DNA of 64,000 nt from Halosimplex rubrum (GCF_013415885.1 NZ_CP058910.1:1-64000), one strand, 5' to 3'; positions 1 to 9,114 are shown, numbered from the stretch's first letter. Numbers and translations: made by a program. Notes: generated from the sequence alone by a model not told the origin.

Positions 1-60
1 CGGTACGGCGCCGACCCGAGAGAGATGGATTGATACGCCGGGGCGACCTACCGGCGGGCA

Positions 61-1110
61 ATGGCCGACGAGGACGGCGACGACGGGACCGGGGCGGTCG
101 AGGGGCCGCTGTGGACGGAGACGCACGCGCCGGCGCTTTCCGACCTGCCCCAGCCGGCGGTCCGCGACCACCTCGAGAGCGTCGTCTCCGAGCCGATGAA
201 CCTGCTGGTCCACGGGCCGAAAGGCGCCGGCAAGACCGCCGCGGTCCGCGCGCTGGCCGACGAACTCCACGACAACCCCGACGCCGACCTCGTGGAGATC
301 AACGTCGCGGACTTCTTCGACATGACGAAAAAGGAGGTCAGCGAGGACGACCGCTTCTCGCAGTTCATCGACAGCAAACGCCGCCGGGAGTCCTCGAAGG
401 CGGATCTGATCAACCACGTCCTCAAGGAGTCTGCGAGCTACCAGCCGGTGTCGGGCAACTACAAGACGGTCCTGCTGGACAACGCCGAGGGCGTCCGCGA
501 GGACTTCCAGCAGGCGCTCCGTCGGGTGATGGAGCAGTACTACGAAGCGACGCAGTTCGTCATCGCGACGCGCCAGCCCTCCGCGCTGATCCCGCCGATC
601 CGCTCGCGGTGTTTCCCCGTCGCCGTCCGCAAACCCACCCACGACGAGACCGTGGCCGTGCTGGAGGACATCGTCGAGAGCGAGGACGCCGACTACGACG
701 ACGAGGGCATCGAGTACGTCGCGGGGTACGCCGACGGTGACCTCCGGGAGGCGATCCTGGCCGCCCAGACCACCTACGAGCAGGAGGGCGAGATCACGAT
801 GAACACCGCCTACGAGGTGCTGGGGTCGCTCGGCGCCGACGAGCGCGTCCAAGAGATGATCACCGCCGCCGAGGCCGGCGAGTTCACCGACGCCCGGTCG
901 ACGCTGGACGACCTGCTCGTCGACGAGGGCCACAGCGGCGAGGAGGTGCTGGAGGACGTGCTCACGGTCGCCCGGTCGCGATATTCGGGCGCGGATCTGG
1001 CCCGAGTCCACAAACTGGCCGGCGAGATCGACGTGGACCTCCACGAGGGCACGAGCGACCGCATCCACATCTCGCACCTGCTCGCCGAACTCGGCGAGAT
1101 GCGCACGTAG
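61..1110 (+). CDS. rfcC: Replication factor C small subunit, divergent paralogue (RfcC-like)
   Basis: A 349-residue AAA+ clamp-loader subunit that would help load the PCNA sliding clamp onto primed DNA. The P-loop GPKGAGKT lies at residues 52-59, and the clamp-loader SRC motif is seen as RSRC near 181-184, followed by the lid and collar helices. The Walker B position reads LLDNAEG (138-144) rather than DEAD, so this subunit may bind but not efficiently hydrolyse ATP. That fits haloarchaea, which have several RFC small subunits. A canonical, intein-containing small subunit is encoded at 11671-13962. The ATG at 61 is the first plausible start and gives the usual acidic N-terminus. Confidence 0.88.
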   Translation: MADEDGDDGTGAVEGPLWTETHAPALSDLPQPAVRDHLESVVSEPMNLLVHGPKGAGKTAAVRALADELHDNPDADLVEINVADFFDMTKKEVSEDDRFSQFIDSKRRRESSKADLINHVLKESASYQPVSGNYKTVLLDNAEGVREDFQQALRRVMEQYYEATQFVIATRQPSALIPPIRSRCFPVAVRKPTHDETVAVLEDIVESEDADYDDEGIEYVAGYADGDLREAILAAQTTYEQEGEITMNTAYEVLGSLGADERVQEMITAAEAGEFTDARSTLDDLLVDEGHSGEEVLEDVLTVARSRYSGADLARVHKLAGEIDVDLHEGTSDRIHISHLLAELGEMRT

Positions 1111-1137
1111 TCGCGCCGGCCCCGTGGCCGAGGCGGC

Positions 1138-1296
1138 TCACTCCGTCTCGACCTCGAAGCGCGCCCCGCCGTCGTCGCTCTCGATCACCGCGACCCCGGC
1201 TGGCCCCGCACGAGGTAGCTCCGTCCGTCGATCAGCCCGCCCTCGAGGCCGTCTGCCACGGTTTCCACGCGTGTGAGTGAGCCGCCGTCGGCAGTC
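1138..1296 (-). pseudogene. Possible remnant of a histidine kinase C-terminus
   Basis: This gap between rfcC and rps24e has no intact gene. On the minus strand an ATG at 1296 opens a short frame reading MTADGGSLTRVETVADGLEG and then SYLVR before a stop near 1185. In a shifted frame the sequence continues as AGVAVIESDDGGARFEVETE and stops at 1138. The pieces resemble the end of a HATPase_c domain (a YLVR segment, then D-x-GGARFEV), so a frameshifted relic is possible. It is too short to exclude chance. Confidence 0.25.
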
Positions 1297-1436
1297 ATAG
1301 AAGCGACTTCGGTGAGATACGTATCAACGTACCGCGCACATTTCGGATCGTGATAGCGATCGCGGGCCGCGGTCGCGGCGCCGGCGGGCGGTCGCCACGG
1401 CCGACGGCCGTGCGAGCGGTCCTGACCGGTTCGAAA

Positions 1437-1446
1437 TCCTTTTACG
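1437..1446 (+). promoter_or_regulatory. TATA-like element for rps24e
   Basis: A CCTTTTACGC box about 33 bases before the ATG at 1477 fits the haloarchaeal TATA position for an almost leaderless transcript of the two ribosomal genes. Confidence 0.5.
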
Positions 1447-1476
1447 CGCTTCGGGGGGAGTATTGGGCAACGAACC

Positions 1477-1791
1477 ATGGACATCGACATCATCGAGGAA
1501 GACGAGAACCCGATGTTGCATCGGACGGACGTGCGCTTCGAGATGACCCACGACGAGGCGACGCCCTCGCGGCTCTCCGTGCGCGACTCCCTCGCTGCGA
1601 AGCTCAACAAGGACGCCGAGGAAGTCGTCGTCCACGAGCTCGACACAAAGTTCGGCATGCGCAAGACCGTCGGCTACGCGAAGGTCTACGACGACGCCGA
1701 GTACGCCCGCGACGTCGAGCAGGACCACATGCTCGAGCGCAACAAGATCGTCGCCGACGACGGCGAGGGCGAACAGGCGGAGGAAGCGTAG
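1477..1791 (+). CDS. rps24e: 30S ribosomal protein S24e
   Basis: A 104-residue small-subunit ribosomal protein found in archaea and eukaryotes. The N-terminal beta strand (MDIDIIEEDENPMLHRTDV), the T-P-SR segment and the basic FGMRKTVGYAKVYD core are typical of S24e. The length matches haloarchaeal members, including the acidic tail. Its TAG stop is followed directly by the ATG of rps27ae, so the two are co-transcribed and probably translationally coupled. Confidence 0.95.
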   Translation: MDIDIIEEDENPMLHRTDVRFEMTHDEATPSRLSVRDSLAAKLNKDAEEVVVHELDTKFGMRKTVGYAKVYDDAEYARDVEQDHMLERNKIVADDGEGEQAEEA

Positions 1792-1926
1792 ATGCCCCGC
1801 CACGAGTTCTACGACGAGGACGGCTCGACCGACCGCGAGCAGTGCCCGCGCTGCGGCGACACCTTCCTCGCCGACCACGGCGACCGCCAGCACTGCGGGA
1901 AGTGCGGCTATACCGAGTGGGAGTAA
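1792..1926 (+). CDS. rps27ae: 30S ribosomal protein S27ae
   Basis: A 44-residue zinc-ribbon ribosomal protein, [17 protein letters not shown] followed by CPRCG and CGKCG knuckles and ending in YTEWE. The two C-x2-C pairs bind zinc. It begins on the base after the rps24e stop, the conserved archaeal order. Confidence 0.95.
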   Translation: MPRHEFYDEDGSTDREQCPRCGDTFLADHGDRQHCGKCGYTEWE

Positions 1927-2109
1927 GGCGCCCGTTCTCCGCGGCTTTCGCCGCTTCGCAGCGACTCGAACCCGTCGGGAAGCGGCTCGTGTCCCGACCG
2001 GTGGCCTCGCTATAGGACCCCTCTGGGGGCGATGCCGCTCCGCGTCCGTTGTCCTGAGTGACACATTCATACCGCCGCCGCTCGAACGTCGAACGGGGGA
2101 GACCCACTC

Positions 2110-2868
2110 ATGCCAGAGTTCGACGACAAGACAGCGATCGTGACCGGAGCGAGCGGCGGTATCGGCGAGGCGGCGGCGAAACGGTTCGCCGCGGAAGGCG
2201 CCTCGGTGGTCGTCGCCGACCTGAAAGTAGAGGAGGGGGAGGCGACCGTCGCCGACATCGAGGACGCGGGCGGCGAGGCGACGTTCGTCGAGACGGACGT
2301 GAGCGACCCCGCCGACGCCGGTGCGATGGTCGACGTGGCCGTCGACACCTACGGCGGCCTCGACTTCGCGTTCAACAACGCCGGGATCGAGGGCGAACGC
2401 GCGGCGACGAGCGACCAGCCGGTCGACAACTTCGAGCGGGTGATCGGCGTGAACCTGAAGGGCGTGTTCCTCGGGATGCGCGCGGAGATCCCGGTGATGC
2501 TCGACGACGGCGGCGGCGCGGTCGTCAACACCTCGTCGATCGCCGGCCGGCTCGGGTTCCCGGAGATCAGCCCCTACGTCGCCAGCAAGTTCGGCGTGAT
2601 CGGCCTGACGAAGACCGCGGCGCTGGAGTACAGCGGCGAGGGCGTCCGCGTCAACGCGGTGTGTCCCGGCGTCATCGACACGCCGATGGTCCAGCGCTCG
2701 CAGGACGACGACCCAGAGATGATGGAGCAGACCGCCGCCGCGACGCCGATCGGCCGGATCGGCGAGCCGGCGGAGATCGGCGACGCCGCCGTCTGGCTCT
2801 GCTCCGAGGACGCCTCGTTCGTCACCGGCGAGGCGATGACGATCGACGGGGGGTACACGAGTCAGTAA
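2110..2868 (+). CDS. SDR family NAD(P)-dependent oxidoreductase
   Basis: A 252-residue classical short-chain dehydrogenase. The cofactor-binding glycine motif TGASGGIG is near residues 12-19, followed by NNAG, the catalytic serine in NTSSIAG and the catalytic pair in YVASK. The C-terminus has the usual PIGRIGEPAEI and GEAMTIDGGY segments. Such enzymes act on alcohols, sugars or 3-oxoacyl compounds; the substrate cannot be read from sequence. It stands alone between the ribosomal pair and kae1-bud32. Confidence 0.85.
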   Translation: MPEFDDKTAIVTGASGGIGEAAAKRFAAEGASVVVADLKVEEGEATVADIEDAGGEATFVETDVSDPADAGAMVDVAVDTYGGLDFAFNNAGIEGERAATSDQPVDNFERVIGVNLKGVFLGMRAEIPVMLDDGGGAVVNTSSIAGRLGFPEISPYVASKFGVIGLTKTAALEYSGEGVRVNAVCPGVIDTPMVQRSQDDDPEMMEQTAAATPIGRIGEPAEIGDAAVWLCSEDASFVTGEAMTIDGGYTSQ

Positions 2869-2976
2869 GTCGACGCGGCGGTTCGCCCGCTCGAACCGGC
2901 CGGCCGCGGCGGTTGGGCGGAGCCGCCCCAGACCGAAGTCGTCTTTTCGCTGGCCGGCCGACGCGGTAGCAAGCGA

Positions 2977-4704
2977 ATGGCTCCGACCTCGTCACCGACC
3001 GACGCGTCCGACGATATCCGCCGAGTCCTCGGGATCGAGGGGACGGCGTGGGCGGCCAGCGCCGCCGTCTACGAGGTCGAGACCGACGGGGTCACGATCG
3101 AGAGCGACCCGTACCAACCGGAGAGCGGCGGCATCCACCCCCGCGAGGCCGCCGAACACATGAGCGAGGCCGTCCCGAGCGTCGTCGAGACGATGCTCGC
3201 CGAGGCCCGAGCACAGGCGGCCGACGACGTGGGTCGCGCCCCCGAGGAGCCGCCGATCGACGCCGTCGCGTTCTCGCGCGGCCCCGGCCTGGGTCCCTGC
3301 CTGCGGATCGTCGGGACGGCGGCCCGCGCGGTCGCCCAGCGGTTCGACGTGCCGCTGGTCGGCGTCAACCACATGGTCGCCCACCTGGAGGTCGGGCGCC
3401 ACTACTCGGGCTTCGACGCGCCCGTCTGTCTCAACGCCAGCGGCGCCAACGCACACGTCCTCGCGTTCCGAAACGGCCGCTATCGCGTCCTCGGGGAGAC
3501 GATGGACACCGGCGTCGGCAACGCGCTGGACAAGTTCACCCGCCACGTCGGCTGGTCCCACCCCGGCGGGCCGAAGGTCGAGGCCCACGCGAAGGAGGGA
3601 GAGTACGTCGACCTGCCCTACGTCGTCAAGGGGATGGACTTCTCGTTCTCGGGGATCATGAGCGCCGCCAAAGACGAGTACGACGCCGGGACGCCCGTCG
3701 AGGACGTCTGTCGCGGCCTGGAGGAGACGGTCTTCGCGATGCTGACGGAGGTCAGCGAGCGGGCGCTGTCGCTGACCGGCCGCGAGGAACTCGTCCTCGG
3801 CGGGGGCGTCGGGCAGAACGAGCGCCTCCAGGGGATGCTCCGGGAGATGTGCGAGCAGCGCGGCGCCGAGTTGCACGTCCCCGAGAACCGGTTCCTGCGG
3901 GACAACGCGGGGATGATCGCGGTGCTGGGCGCGAAGATGGCCGCGGCGGGCGACACGCTCGCTATCGAGGCGTCGGCCATCGACTCCGACTTCCGACCCG
4001 ACGAGGTGGCGGTGAGCTGGCGGGCCGGCGATTCCGAGGCCGATCCGGCGCCGGCGGCGTCGACGCGCGTCGACGCGGGCGAGACGGCCGCACAGCAGGG
4101 CGCGGAGGCGACCGTCTCGGTCGAGGGCGACCGCGTCGTCAAGCGGCGGGTCCCCCGCTCCTATCGACACCCCGCGCTGGACGAGCGACTGCGCCGCGAG
4201 CGGACGCGCGTCGAGGCGCGACTCACCAGCGAGGCGCGCCGCTGTGGCGTCCCGACGCCGCTCGTGCTCGACGTGGACACCGCCGAGTCGACGATCGTCT
4301 TCCAGCGGGTCGGCGACCGCGACCTCGACGCCGGGCTGACCGCCGAGCGGGCGCGAGCGGTCGGGCGACATCTCGCGACGATCCACGACGCCGGCTTCGT
4401 CCACGGCGACCCGACGACGCGGAACGTTCGCGTGGGGTCGGCCGGCGGCGGAGCCGCGGGGGAGTCGTCCGCGGACGGGGACGACCGCGTCTTCCTCATC
4501 GACTTCGGGCTGGGCTATCACACCGGTCACGAGGAGGATCACGCGATGGATCTGCACGTCTTCGCCCAGAGCCTCGCCGGGACGGCCGACGACGCCGACC
4601 GACTGCAGGCCGCCGCCGAGGACGCCTACCGCGCGACCAGCGAGCGGGGCGAGACCGTCCTCGACCGCCTCCGGGCGGTCGAGGGGCGGGGCCGCTACCA
4701 GTGA
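2977..4704 (+). CDS. Kae1-Bud32 fusion: tRNA threonylcarbamoyladenosine synthase component and kinase
   Basis: A 575-residue fusion of the two catalytic KEOPS subunits, which make t6A at position 37 of ANN-decoding tRNAs. Kae1 occupies roughly residues 15-345: a GIEGTAWAAS start, the metal-binding NHMVAHLE, HPGGPKVE, and the GGGVGQNERL nucleotide site. A linker of about 35 residues leads to a Bud32 kinase/ATPase (about 380-575) with the catalytic loop HGDPTTRN and the metal-binding DFGLG. Fusion of the two genes is common in euryarchaea. The Kae1 part is universally conserved, so identification is firm. Confidence 0.95.
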   Translation: MAPTSSPTDASDDIRRVLGIEGTAWAASAAVYEVETDGVTIESDPYQPESGGIHPREAAEHMSEAVPSVVETMLAEARAQAADDVGRAPEEPPIDAVAFSRGPGLGPCLRIVGTAARAVAQRFDVPLVGVNHMVAHLEVGRHYSGFDAPVCLNASGANAHVLAFRNGRYRVLGETMDTGVGNALDKFTRHVGWSHPGGPKVEAHAKEGEYVDLPYVVKGMDFSFSGIMSAAKDEYDAGTPVEDVCRGLEETVFAMLTEVSERALSLTGREELVLGGGVGQNERLQGMLREMCEQRGAELHVPENRFLRDNAGMIAVLGAKMAAAGDTLAIEASAIDSDFRPDEVAVSWRAGDSEADPAPAASTRVDAGETAAQQGAEATVSVEGDRVVKRRVPRSYRHPALDERLRRERTRVEARLTSEARRCGVPTPLVLDVDTAESTIVFQRVGDRDLDAGLTAERARAVGRHLATIHDAGFVHGDPTTRNVRVGSAGGGAAGESSADGDDRVFLIDFGLGYHTGHEEDHAMDLHVFAQSLAGTADDADRLQAAAEDAYRATSERGETVLDRLRAVEGRGRYQ

Positions 4705-4800
4705 CCGACGGCGACCGACCCGGGTTCCGGGATCACGGCCGGTCCCGCGACCGCCGCGACCGCCCGGTCGACCCCGTTCCTGTCGGTCGTCACCAATGAG

Positions 4801-4809
4801 TTTTAAATA
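4801..4809 (+). promoter_or_regulatory. TATA box of the universal stress protein gene
   Basis: TTTTAAATA lies 25-33 bases before the ATG at 4834, which predicts a leaderless mRNA. Confidence 0.65.
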
Positions 4810-4833
4810 GCAGTCGGCGAACATACGAACACT

Positions 4834-5286
4834 ATGGACCGACCGCTTGTGGTCTACGACGACGAGAACACGGAACTGCTCGAAGAGGCGGGGGAGATCG
4901 CCGCCGGCATCGACGCGGAGCTGATCGTCCTCTCGCTGATGACCGCCGACGAGTTCAGGGAGGCCCGCGAGGCGCTCGACGTGGTCGCCCAGGAGGAACA
5001 CACCGCCTACGACGACAGCGTCGTCATCGACGCGGCGAAGAAACAGGCCCGCGAGGCGGCCAAAGACCTGTTCGACGACGACATCGACTACCGCGTCGTC
5101 GGTGCTCGGATCGGCGACGGCGAGAGCGAGGCCGACCGCATCCTCGAGGTCGCCGACGACAACGACGTCGACCACGTGTTCATCACCGGGCAGAAGCGCT
5201 CGCCGACGGGCAAAGCCGTCTTCGGCGACCGCGTCCAGTCGATCATCCTCAACTTCGACGGACCGGTGACGAGCCTGCTCGGCTGA
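4834..5286 (+). CDS. Universal stress protein family (UspA-like)
   Basis: A 150-residue single-domain Usp protein. It begins with the hydrophobic strand RPLVVYDDEN and ends with the family signature VDHVFITGQKRSPTGKAVFGD followed by SIILNFDGPV, the ATP/phosphate loop of ATP-binding Usp proteins (G-x2-G-x9-G type). The role in haloarchaea is usually unknown. A strong TATA box lies just upstream. Confidence 0.85.
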   Translation: MDRPLVVYDDENTELLEEAGEIAAGIDAELIVLSLMTADEFREAREALDVVAQEEHTAYDDSVVIDAAKKQAREAAKDLFDDDIDYRVVGARIGDGESEADRILEVADDNDVDHVFITGQKRSPTGKAVFGDRVQSIILNFDGPVTSLLG

Positions 5287-5347
5287 CGGACGGGAGCCCG
5301 CCCGGGTAACGGAAGACTTACTCCGTCCGGCCCGCTGGCCGGACACG

Positions 5348-6892
5348 ATGGACGACCAGCAGCCCTGGCGACGACGAACCCTCCTCCGGCGCGCCGGGAC
5401 GAGCGGACTCGCCCTGGCGACGCTCGGTGCCGCCGGGCCCGGTGCCGCATCGACAGTCCCCGAGAACGACGACGCCGGCGACCGGTCGGACCCCTCGGCC
5501 GCGCTCGACCTGCAGTCGACCGCTTCGGCGGGGCCGACGCGGTGGCCGCAGTTCCAGGCGGACGCGGTCAACAGCGGACTCACGGACGTTCCGGGGCCCG
5601 CAGAGGCGTCGACCGCCTGGACGTTCGACACCGGTTCGACCGGGCGGGCGACGGTCACGGCGACGGCGGCGGCGACCGGGACGCCCGCCGACGGCACCGC
5701 CGACGACCCGACCGACAACGTCGTCTCCTCGCCGGCCGTCGCCGACGGCACCGTCTACGTCGGCACCAACAGCGGGAGCCTCTACGCCGTCGACGCCGAG
5801 AGCGGCGGCGAGCAGTGGGCCTACGGGACCGGTTCGGGCCCCGACTCCAGGGAGGAAGTGATGTCCTCGCCGGCCGTCGTCGACGGCACCGTCTACGTCG
5901 GGAGTCACGACGGGCGACTCCACGCGGTCGACGCCGAGAGCGGCGACGGGCGGTGGACGTTCGAGACCGACGGCACCGTCTTCGCGTCGCCGACCTATCA
6001 CGACGGGACGCTCTACGTCGGCAGCCAGGCCGGGACGATGTACGCGGTCGACATCGACGGCGAGGAGGTGTGGAGCACGTCGGTCGCCGACCGCGTCGAC
6101 TCGACGGCCGCCGTCGTCGACGATACGGTGTACGTCGGCCGCTGGAACGACGACCGCACCGGCAGCGTGGTCGCGCTCGACGCCGCGAGCGGCGAGGAGA
6201 CCCAGACGTACGCGGCCCGCGGCGAGGTCGCCTGCTCGCCGACCGTGACCGGCAGCGTCGTCTACTTCGGCGACTACACGGGCGTGATCTACGCCATCGA
6301 CGCCGGCAGGGCCGAACTCGTCTGGGGCCGCCAGCTCGGCGGGCCGGTGCTCTCCTCGCCGGTCGTCGTCGACGGCACCGTCTACGTCGGGAGCTTCGGC
6401 AACAGCCTGTGGGCGCTCGACGCCGCCAACGGCGACATCGAGTGGTCGTACGAGACCGACGACCAGATCTTCAGCTCCCCCGCCGTCACCGGCGACACCG
6501 TCTACGTCGGGAGCGGGGACGCGAACCTCTACGCGATCGACCGCGCGACCGGCGACGAGCGGTTCAGCGTCGAGACGGACGGGCCGGTCCTCTCCTCGCC
6601 CGCCGTCACCGCGGGCGCGGTCTTCGTCGGCAGCAGCGACAGCTTCGTCTACGCCGTCGGCGACCCGACCGGCGGCGAGTCCGTGAGCGCGACGCCGCCC
6701 GGCGAGACGGACGAGTCGCCGACGGGGACATCCGACTCGGACGAACCGGGGGAGACCACCACCGGCGACGGCCCCGGCTTCGGCGCCGTCGGCGCGCTCG
6801 CCGGCCTCGGCCTCGGTGCCTGGCACCGGGCGCGGACCGCCGGGACCGGCGGACGCGATTCGGCGGGCGACGGCACCGGCGACGACGACTGA
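5348..6892 (+). CDS. Exported PQQ-like beta-propeller protein with Tat signal and PGF-CTERM anchor
   Basis: A 514-residue secreted protein. The N-terminus has a twin-arginine signal (RRRTLLRRAG plus a hydrophobic stretch). About eight propeller blades follow, each repeating a pattern like SSPAVxDGTVYVGSxxG-LYAVDAxxG. The C-terminus has a Thr/Asp-rich linker, GPGFG, a hydrophobic helix and basic residues, the PGF-CTERM signal that archaeosortase replaces with lipid. It should therefore fold in the cytoplasm, leave by Tat and be anchored on the cell surface. BamB/PQQ-type propellers bind many ligands; no substrate can be inferred. Confidence 0.85.
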   Translation: MDDQQPWRRRTLLRRAGTSGLALATLGAAGPGAASTVPENDDAGDRSDPSAALDLQSTASAGPTRWPQFQADAVNSGLTDVPGPAEASTAWTFDTGSTGRATVTATAAATGTPADGTADDPTDNVVSSPAVADGTVYVGTNSGSLYAVDAESGGEQWAYGTGSGPDSREEVMSSPAVVDGTVYVGSHDGRLHAVDAESGDGRWTFETDGTVFASPTYHDGTLYVGSQAGTMYAVDIDGEEVWSTSVADRVDSTAAVVDDTVYVGRWNDDRTGSVVALDAASGEETQTYAARGEVACSPTVTGSVVYFGDYTGVIYAIDAGRAELVWGRQLGGPVLSSPVVVDGTVYVGSFGNSLWALDAANGDIEWSYETDDQIFSSPAVTGDTVYVGSGDANLYAIDRATGDERFSVETDGPVLSSPAVTAGAVFVGSSDSFVYAVGDPTGGESVSATPPGETDESPTGTSDSDEPGETTTGDGPGFGAVGALAGLGLGAWHRARTAGTGGRDSAGDGTGDDD

Positions 6893-7018
6893 CGGCCCGG
6901 TGACGGCCGGGATCCAAGCGCGGGCTGACAGGAACGGGGCGCGGTCGCGGCCGACCGCGCCGCGTTCCCGCCGATCGCGGTGGAAAACGACTTAACGGGC
7001 CCGCCCGTATCCTGGCAC

Positions 7019-7297
7019 ATGGTCGACAAGCCCACTTCGGGGTCGCTGTTCGGCATTCCGTACAACTTCGAGCAGCCGAGTCTCAAGCGGATGCTCTCGA
7101 CGTACTGGCAGCCCGGCGAGGGGATGCTCGTCGAGAAACCGTTCGGCGTCGGCTACACGCTCAACCTCGCCTCCTGGCGCTCGTGGGTCGTCCTCGCGGT
7201 CGCCGGCGCCCTCTGGTGGCAGGGGAACCAGAGCGCCGGCGAGGCCGAGTTCGACGAGGACGAGGACGAACCCGTCGAAGTCGTCGTCGAGGACTGA
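7019..7297 (+). CDS. DUF5808-type small membrane-associated protein
   Basis: A 92-residue protein starting MVDKPTSGSLFGIPYNFEQP, with a conserved SYWQPGEGMLVEKPFGVGYTLN-like block (here TYWQPGEG), one hydrophobic helix (SWVVLAVAGALWW) and a very acidic tail. The conserved block matches haloarchaeal proteins that I associate with DUF5808; the function is unknown. I prefer the ATG at 7019 to the earlier GTG at 6980 because similarity starts there. Confidence 0.75.
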   Translation: MVDKPTSGSLFGIPYNFEQPSLKRMLSTYWQPGEGMLVEKPFGVGYTLNLASWRSWVVLAVAGALWWQGNQSAGEAEFDEDEDEPVEVVVED

Positions 7298-7389
7298 GCG
7301 GAGCCGGCCGTTTTTTCGCGCGCAGCACCGAGGGACAGTGCCGCGACCCGATCGACGCGACTTTGGCCGCCCGAGCGCAGCCCTCGGGT

Positions 7390-8055
7390 ATGACCGTCAC
7401 GTTCGTCACCACGAATCCGGGAAAGGTCAACGAGGCCCGGGAGTACCTCGCCGAGCCCGTCGAACAGCTCGACTTCGACACGCCGGAGATCCAGAGCGCC
7501 GACCTGGGCGCCATCGCCGCCCACAAGGCCAGAGCGGCCTACGAGCACGCGGGCGAGCCGGTGTTCGTCGACGACGCCGGCCTGTTCGTCGAGGCCTTCG
7601 ACGGCTTCCCCGGCCCGTTCTCCTCGTACGTCCACGACACCGTCGGCGTCGAGCGCGTCTGGCGGCTGACCGGCGAGGAGGACGACCGCGCCGCCAGCTT
7701 CCGCGGCGTCGTCGCCTACTGCGACGGCGACGACTTCGAAGCGACGCCCGAACCCGTCGACCGCGAGGACCGACGCGGGCAGGACCGCTCGGCCGACGAG
7801 CGCGCCGCGGCGACGACCGACGAGCGGGTCCGCACCGACGACGGCGACCTGTCGGTGAAGCTGTTCTACGGCGTGGTGCCGGGCGAGATCGTCGCACCCC
7901 GCGGCGACGGCGGGTTCGGCTACGACCCCATCTTCGAGTATGACGACCGCACGTTCGCCGAGATGGACCCCGACGAGAAGAACGCCGTCTCCCACCGCGG
8001 GCGCGCGCTGGCGAAGTTCGCCGACTGGCTCGCCGAGCGCGACACCGCCGAGTGA
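7390..8055 (+). CDS. XTP/dITP diphosphatase (RdgB/HAM1 family)
   Basis: A 221-residue nucleotide-pool cleaning enzyme that hydrolyses non-canonical purine triphosphates (XTP, dITP) to monophosphates. It begins with the family signature FVTTNPGKVNE; FVDDAGLFVEAFDGFPGP and GGFGYDPIFEYD contain the metal and substrate residues, and SHRGRAL ends the domain. Between about residues 118 and 155 there is an acidic/arginine-rich insert typical of haloarchaeal members. The ATG at 7390 is preferred over upstream starts because it gives the conserved N-terminus. The next gene starts 49 bases downstream. Confidence 0.92.
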   Translation: MTVTFVTTNPGKVNEAREYLAEPVEQLDFDTPEIQSADLGAIAAHKARAAYEHAGEPVFVDDAGLFVEAFDGFPGPFSSYVHDTVGVERVWRLTGEEDDRAASFRGVVAYCDGDDFEATPEPVDREDRRGQDRSADERAAATTDERVRTDDGDLSVKLFYGVVPGEIVAPRGDGGFGYDPIFEYDDRTFAEMDPDEKNAVSHRGRALAKFADWLAERDTAE

Positions 8056-8104
8056 GTCCGCTGCGGCCGCGGCCGTTTTCACGCCGCGCGGCGAACGGGC
8101 GGCC

Positions 8105-8581
8105 GTGACGCTCGTCCGCCCCGCTCGCGAGGGGGATACGGCCCCGCTCCGCGAGACCCACGTCGCCGCGATCGAGGCGTTCGGTCCCGAGGCCTACGAC
8201 GAACGCGCCGTCGCGGCCTGGGCCGACCGCGGAGACGACCCCTCGCTGGAGGGGCTCGACGACCCCGACACCTACTGGGTCGTCGCCGAGCGCGGCGAGG
8301 GGCCGCCGGTCGCCGGCTTCGGCCGACTCGACGCGGCCGCCGGCGAGGTGGTCGCCGTCTACGTCCACCCGGACTGCGCGCGGTCCGGCGTCGGCTCCGC
8401 GGTGCTGGCGAGCCTGGAGGGGTACGCTCGCGGCGCTGGGTTGAACGAACTCGCGCTCACCGCGTCGCTGAACGCCGTCGGGTTCTACGAACGCCACGGC
8501 TACCGAGCCGGCGAGGACGTGACGCTATCGATCGGCGACGGCGTCGAGATCGACTGCGTCGAGATGCGGAAATCGCTGTGA
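8105..8581 (+). CDS. GNAT family N-acetyltransferase
   Basis: A 158-residue acetyltransferase. The acetyl-CoA binding segment VVAVYVHPDCARSGVGSAVL (Q/R-x2-G-x-G/A variant RSGVGS) and the late NAVGFYERHGY motif are characteristic. The GTG at 8105 gives the usual VTLVRPAREGD start; the ATG far upstream overlaps the preceding gene in another frame. The substrate is unknown. Confidence 0.82.
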   Translation: MTLVRPAREGDTAPLRETHVAAIEAFGPEAYDERAVAAWADRGDDPSLEGLDDPDTYWVVAERGEGPPVAGFGRLDAAAGEVVAVYVHPDCARSGVGSAVLASLEGYARGAGLNELALTASLNAVGFYERHGYRAGEDVTLSIGDGVEIDCVEMRKSL

Positions 8582-8628
8582 GCGCCGGCGCACCCGTCCA
8601 CGGTCGCCGGCGAGGAGCCGTCCAGCGG

Positions 8629-9114
8629 TCACGCCCGCGGGTCCCGGTCGGGGCCCGGATACTCGCCGCCCTCGACGGCCTCGTACAGCGACTCGGCGTC
8701 GAAGACGGCCGCGAAGGCCCGCGGGGACCTGACGCTCGTCTCGACGCGCCCGCGGATCGCCGCGCCCGCGGCAGCCGACCCCAGGGACTCGTCGAAGCTG
8801 AGGACGTGCATCGCGCCGCCGTGCAGCGCCGAGGCCAGCGCCGGGTGGTCGCCCGGGGGGTGCTCGACCGGCGTCCGCAGCGCCTCGGCTCGCTCGCGCC
8901 AGTCGGCGGCCAGCTCGGCGTCGGCGAGGTCTGCGATCACCGCCTCGGCGTCGTCGAGCAGCGCGCCGCTGGCGACGAGGGTCACCCACGAGTGAGCGCG
9001 GACGTGGTCGAGCGCGTCGCGGGCGTCGCCGCCGACGAGGAGGTCGGCCGCCAGCACGTCGGCGTCCGCGACGATCCGAGCGGGACTCGGGTCCGGTCCG
9101 GTGCCGTCGCTCAC
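8629..9114 (-). CDS. PIN-domain-like protein
   Basis: A 161-residue acidic protein with PIN-like features: an early aspartate (IVADADVLAADLL), DHPALASALHGGAMHVLSFD in the position of the second acidic cluster, and a C-terminal helix. This is consistent with a nuclease fold, but activity is unproven; haloarchaeal relatives are listed as uncharacterised. The GTG start overlaps the stop of the small upstream gene (GTGA), so the two form a coupled pair. Confidence 0.65.
   Translation of the reverse strand: MSDGTGPDPSPARIVADADVLAADLLVGGDARDALDHVRAHSWVTLVASGALLDDAEAVIADLADAELAADWRERAEALRTPVEHPPGDHPALASALHGGAMHVLSFDESLGSAAAGAAIRGRVETSVRSPRAFAAVFDAESLYEAVEGGEYPGPDRDPRA

Noticed and set aside
2992-5751. 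A 919-codon open frame antisense to kae1-bud32 and the stress protein gene
   Set aside because: It runs opposite well-supported genes, has no recognisable domain, and its composition (Val, Asp, Gly, Arg) is that of a frame shadow in very GC-rich DNA.
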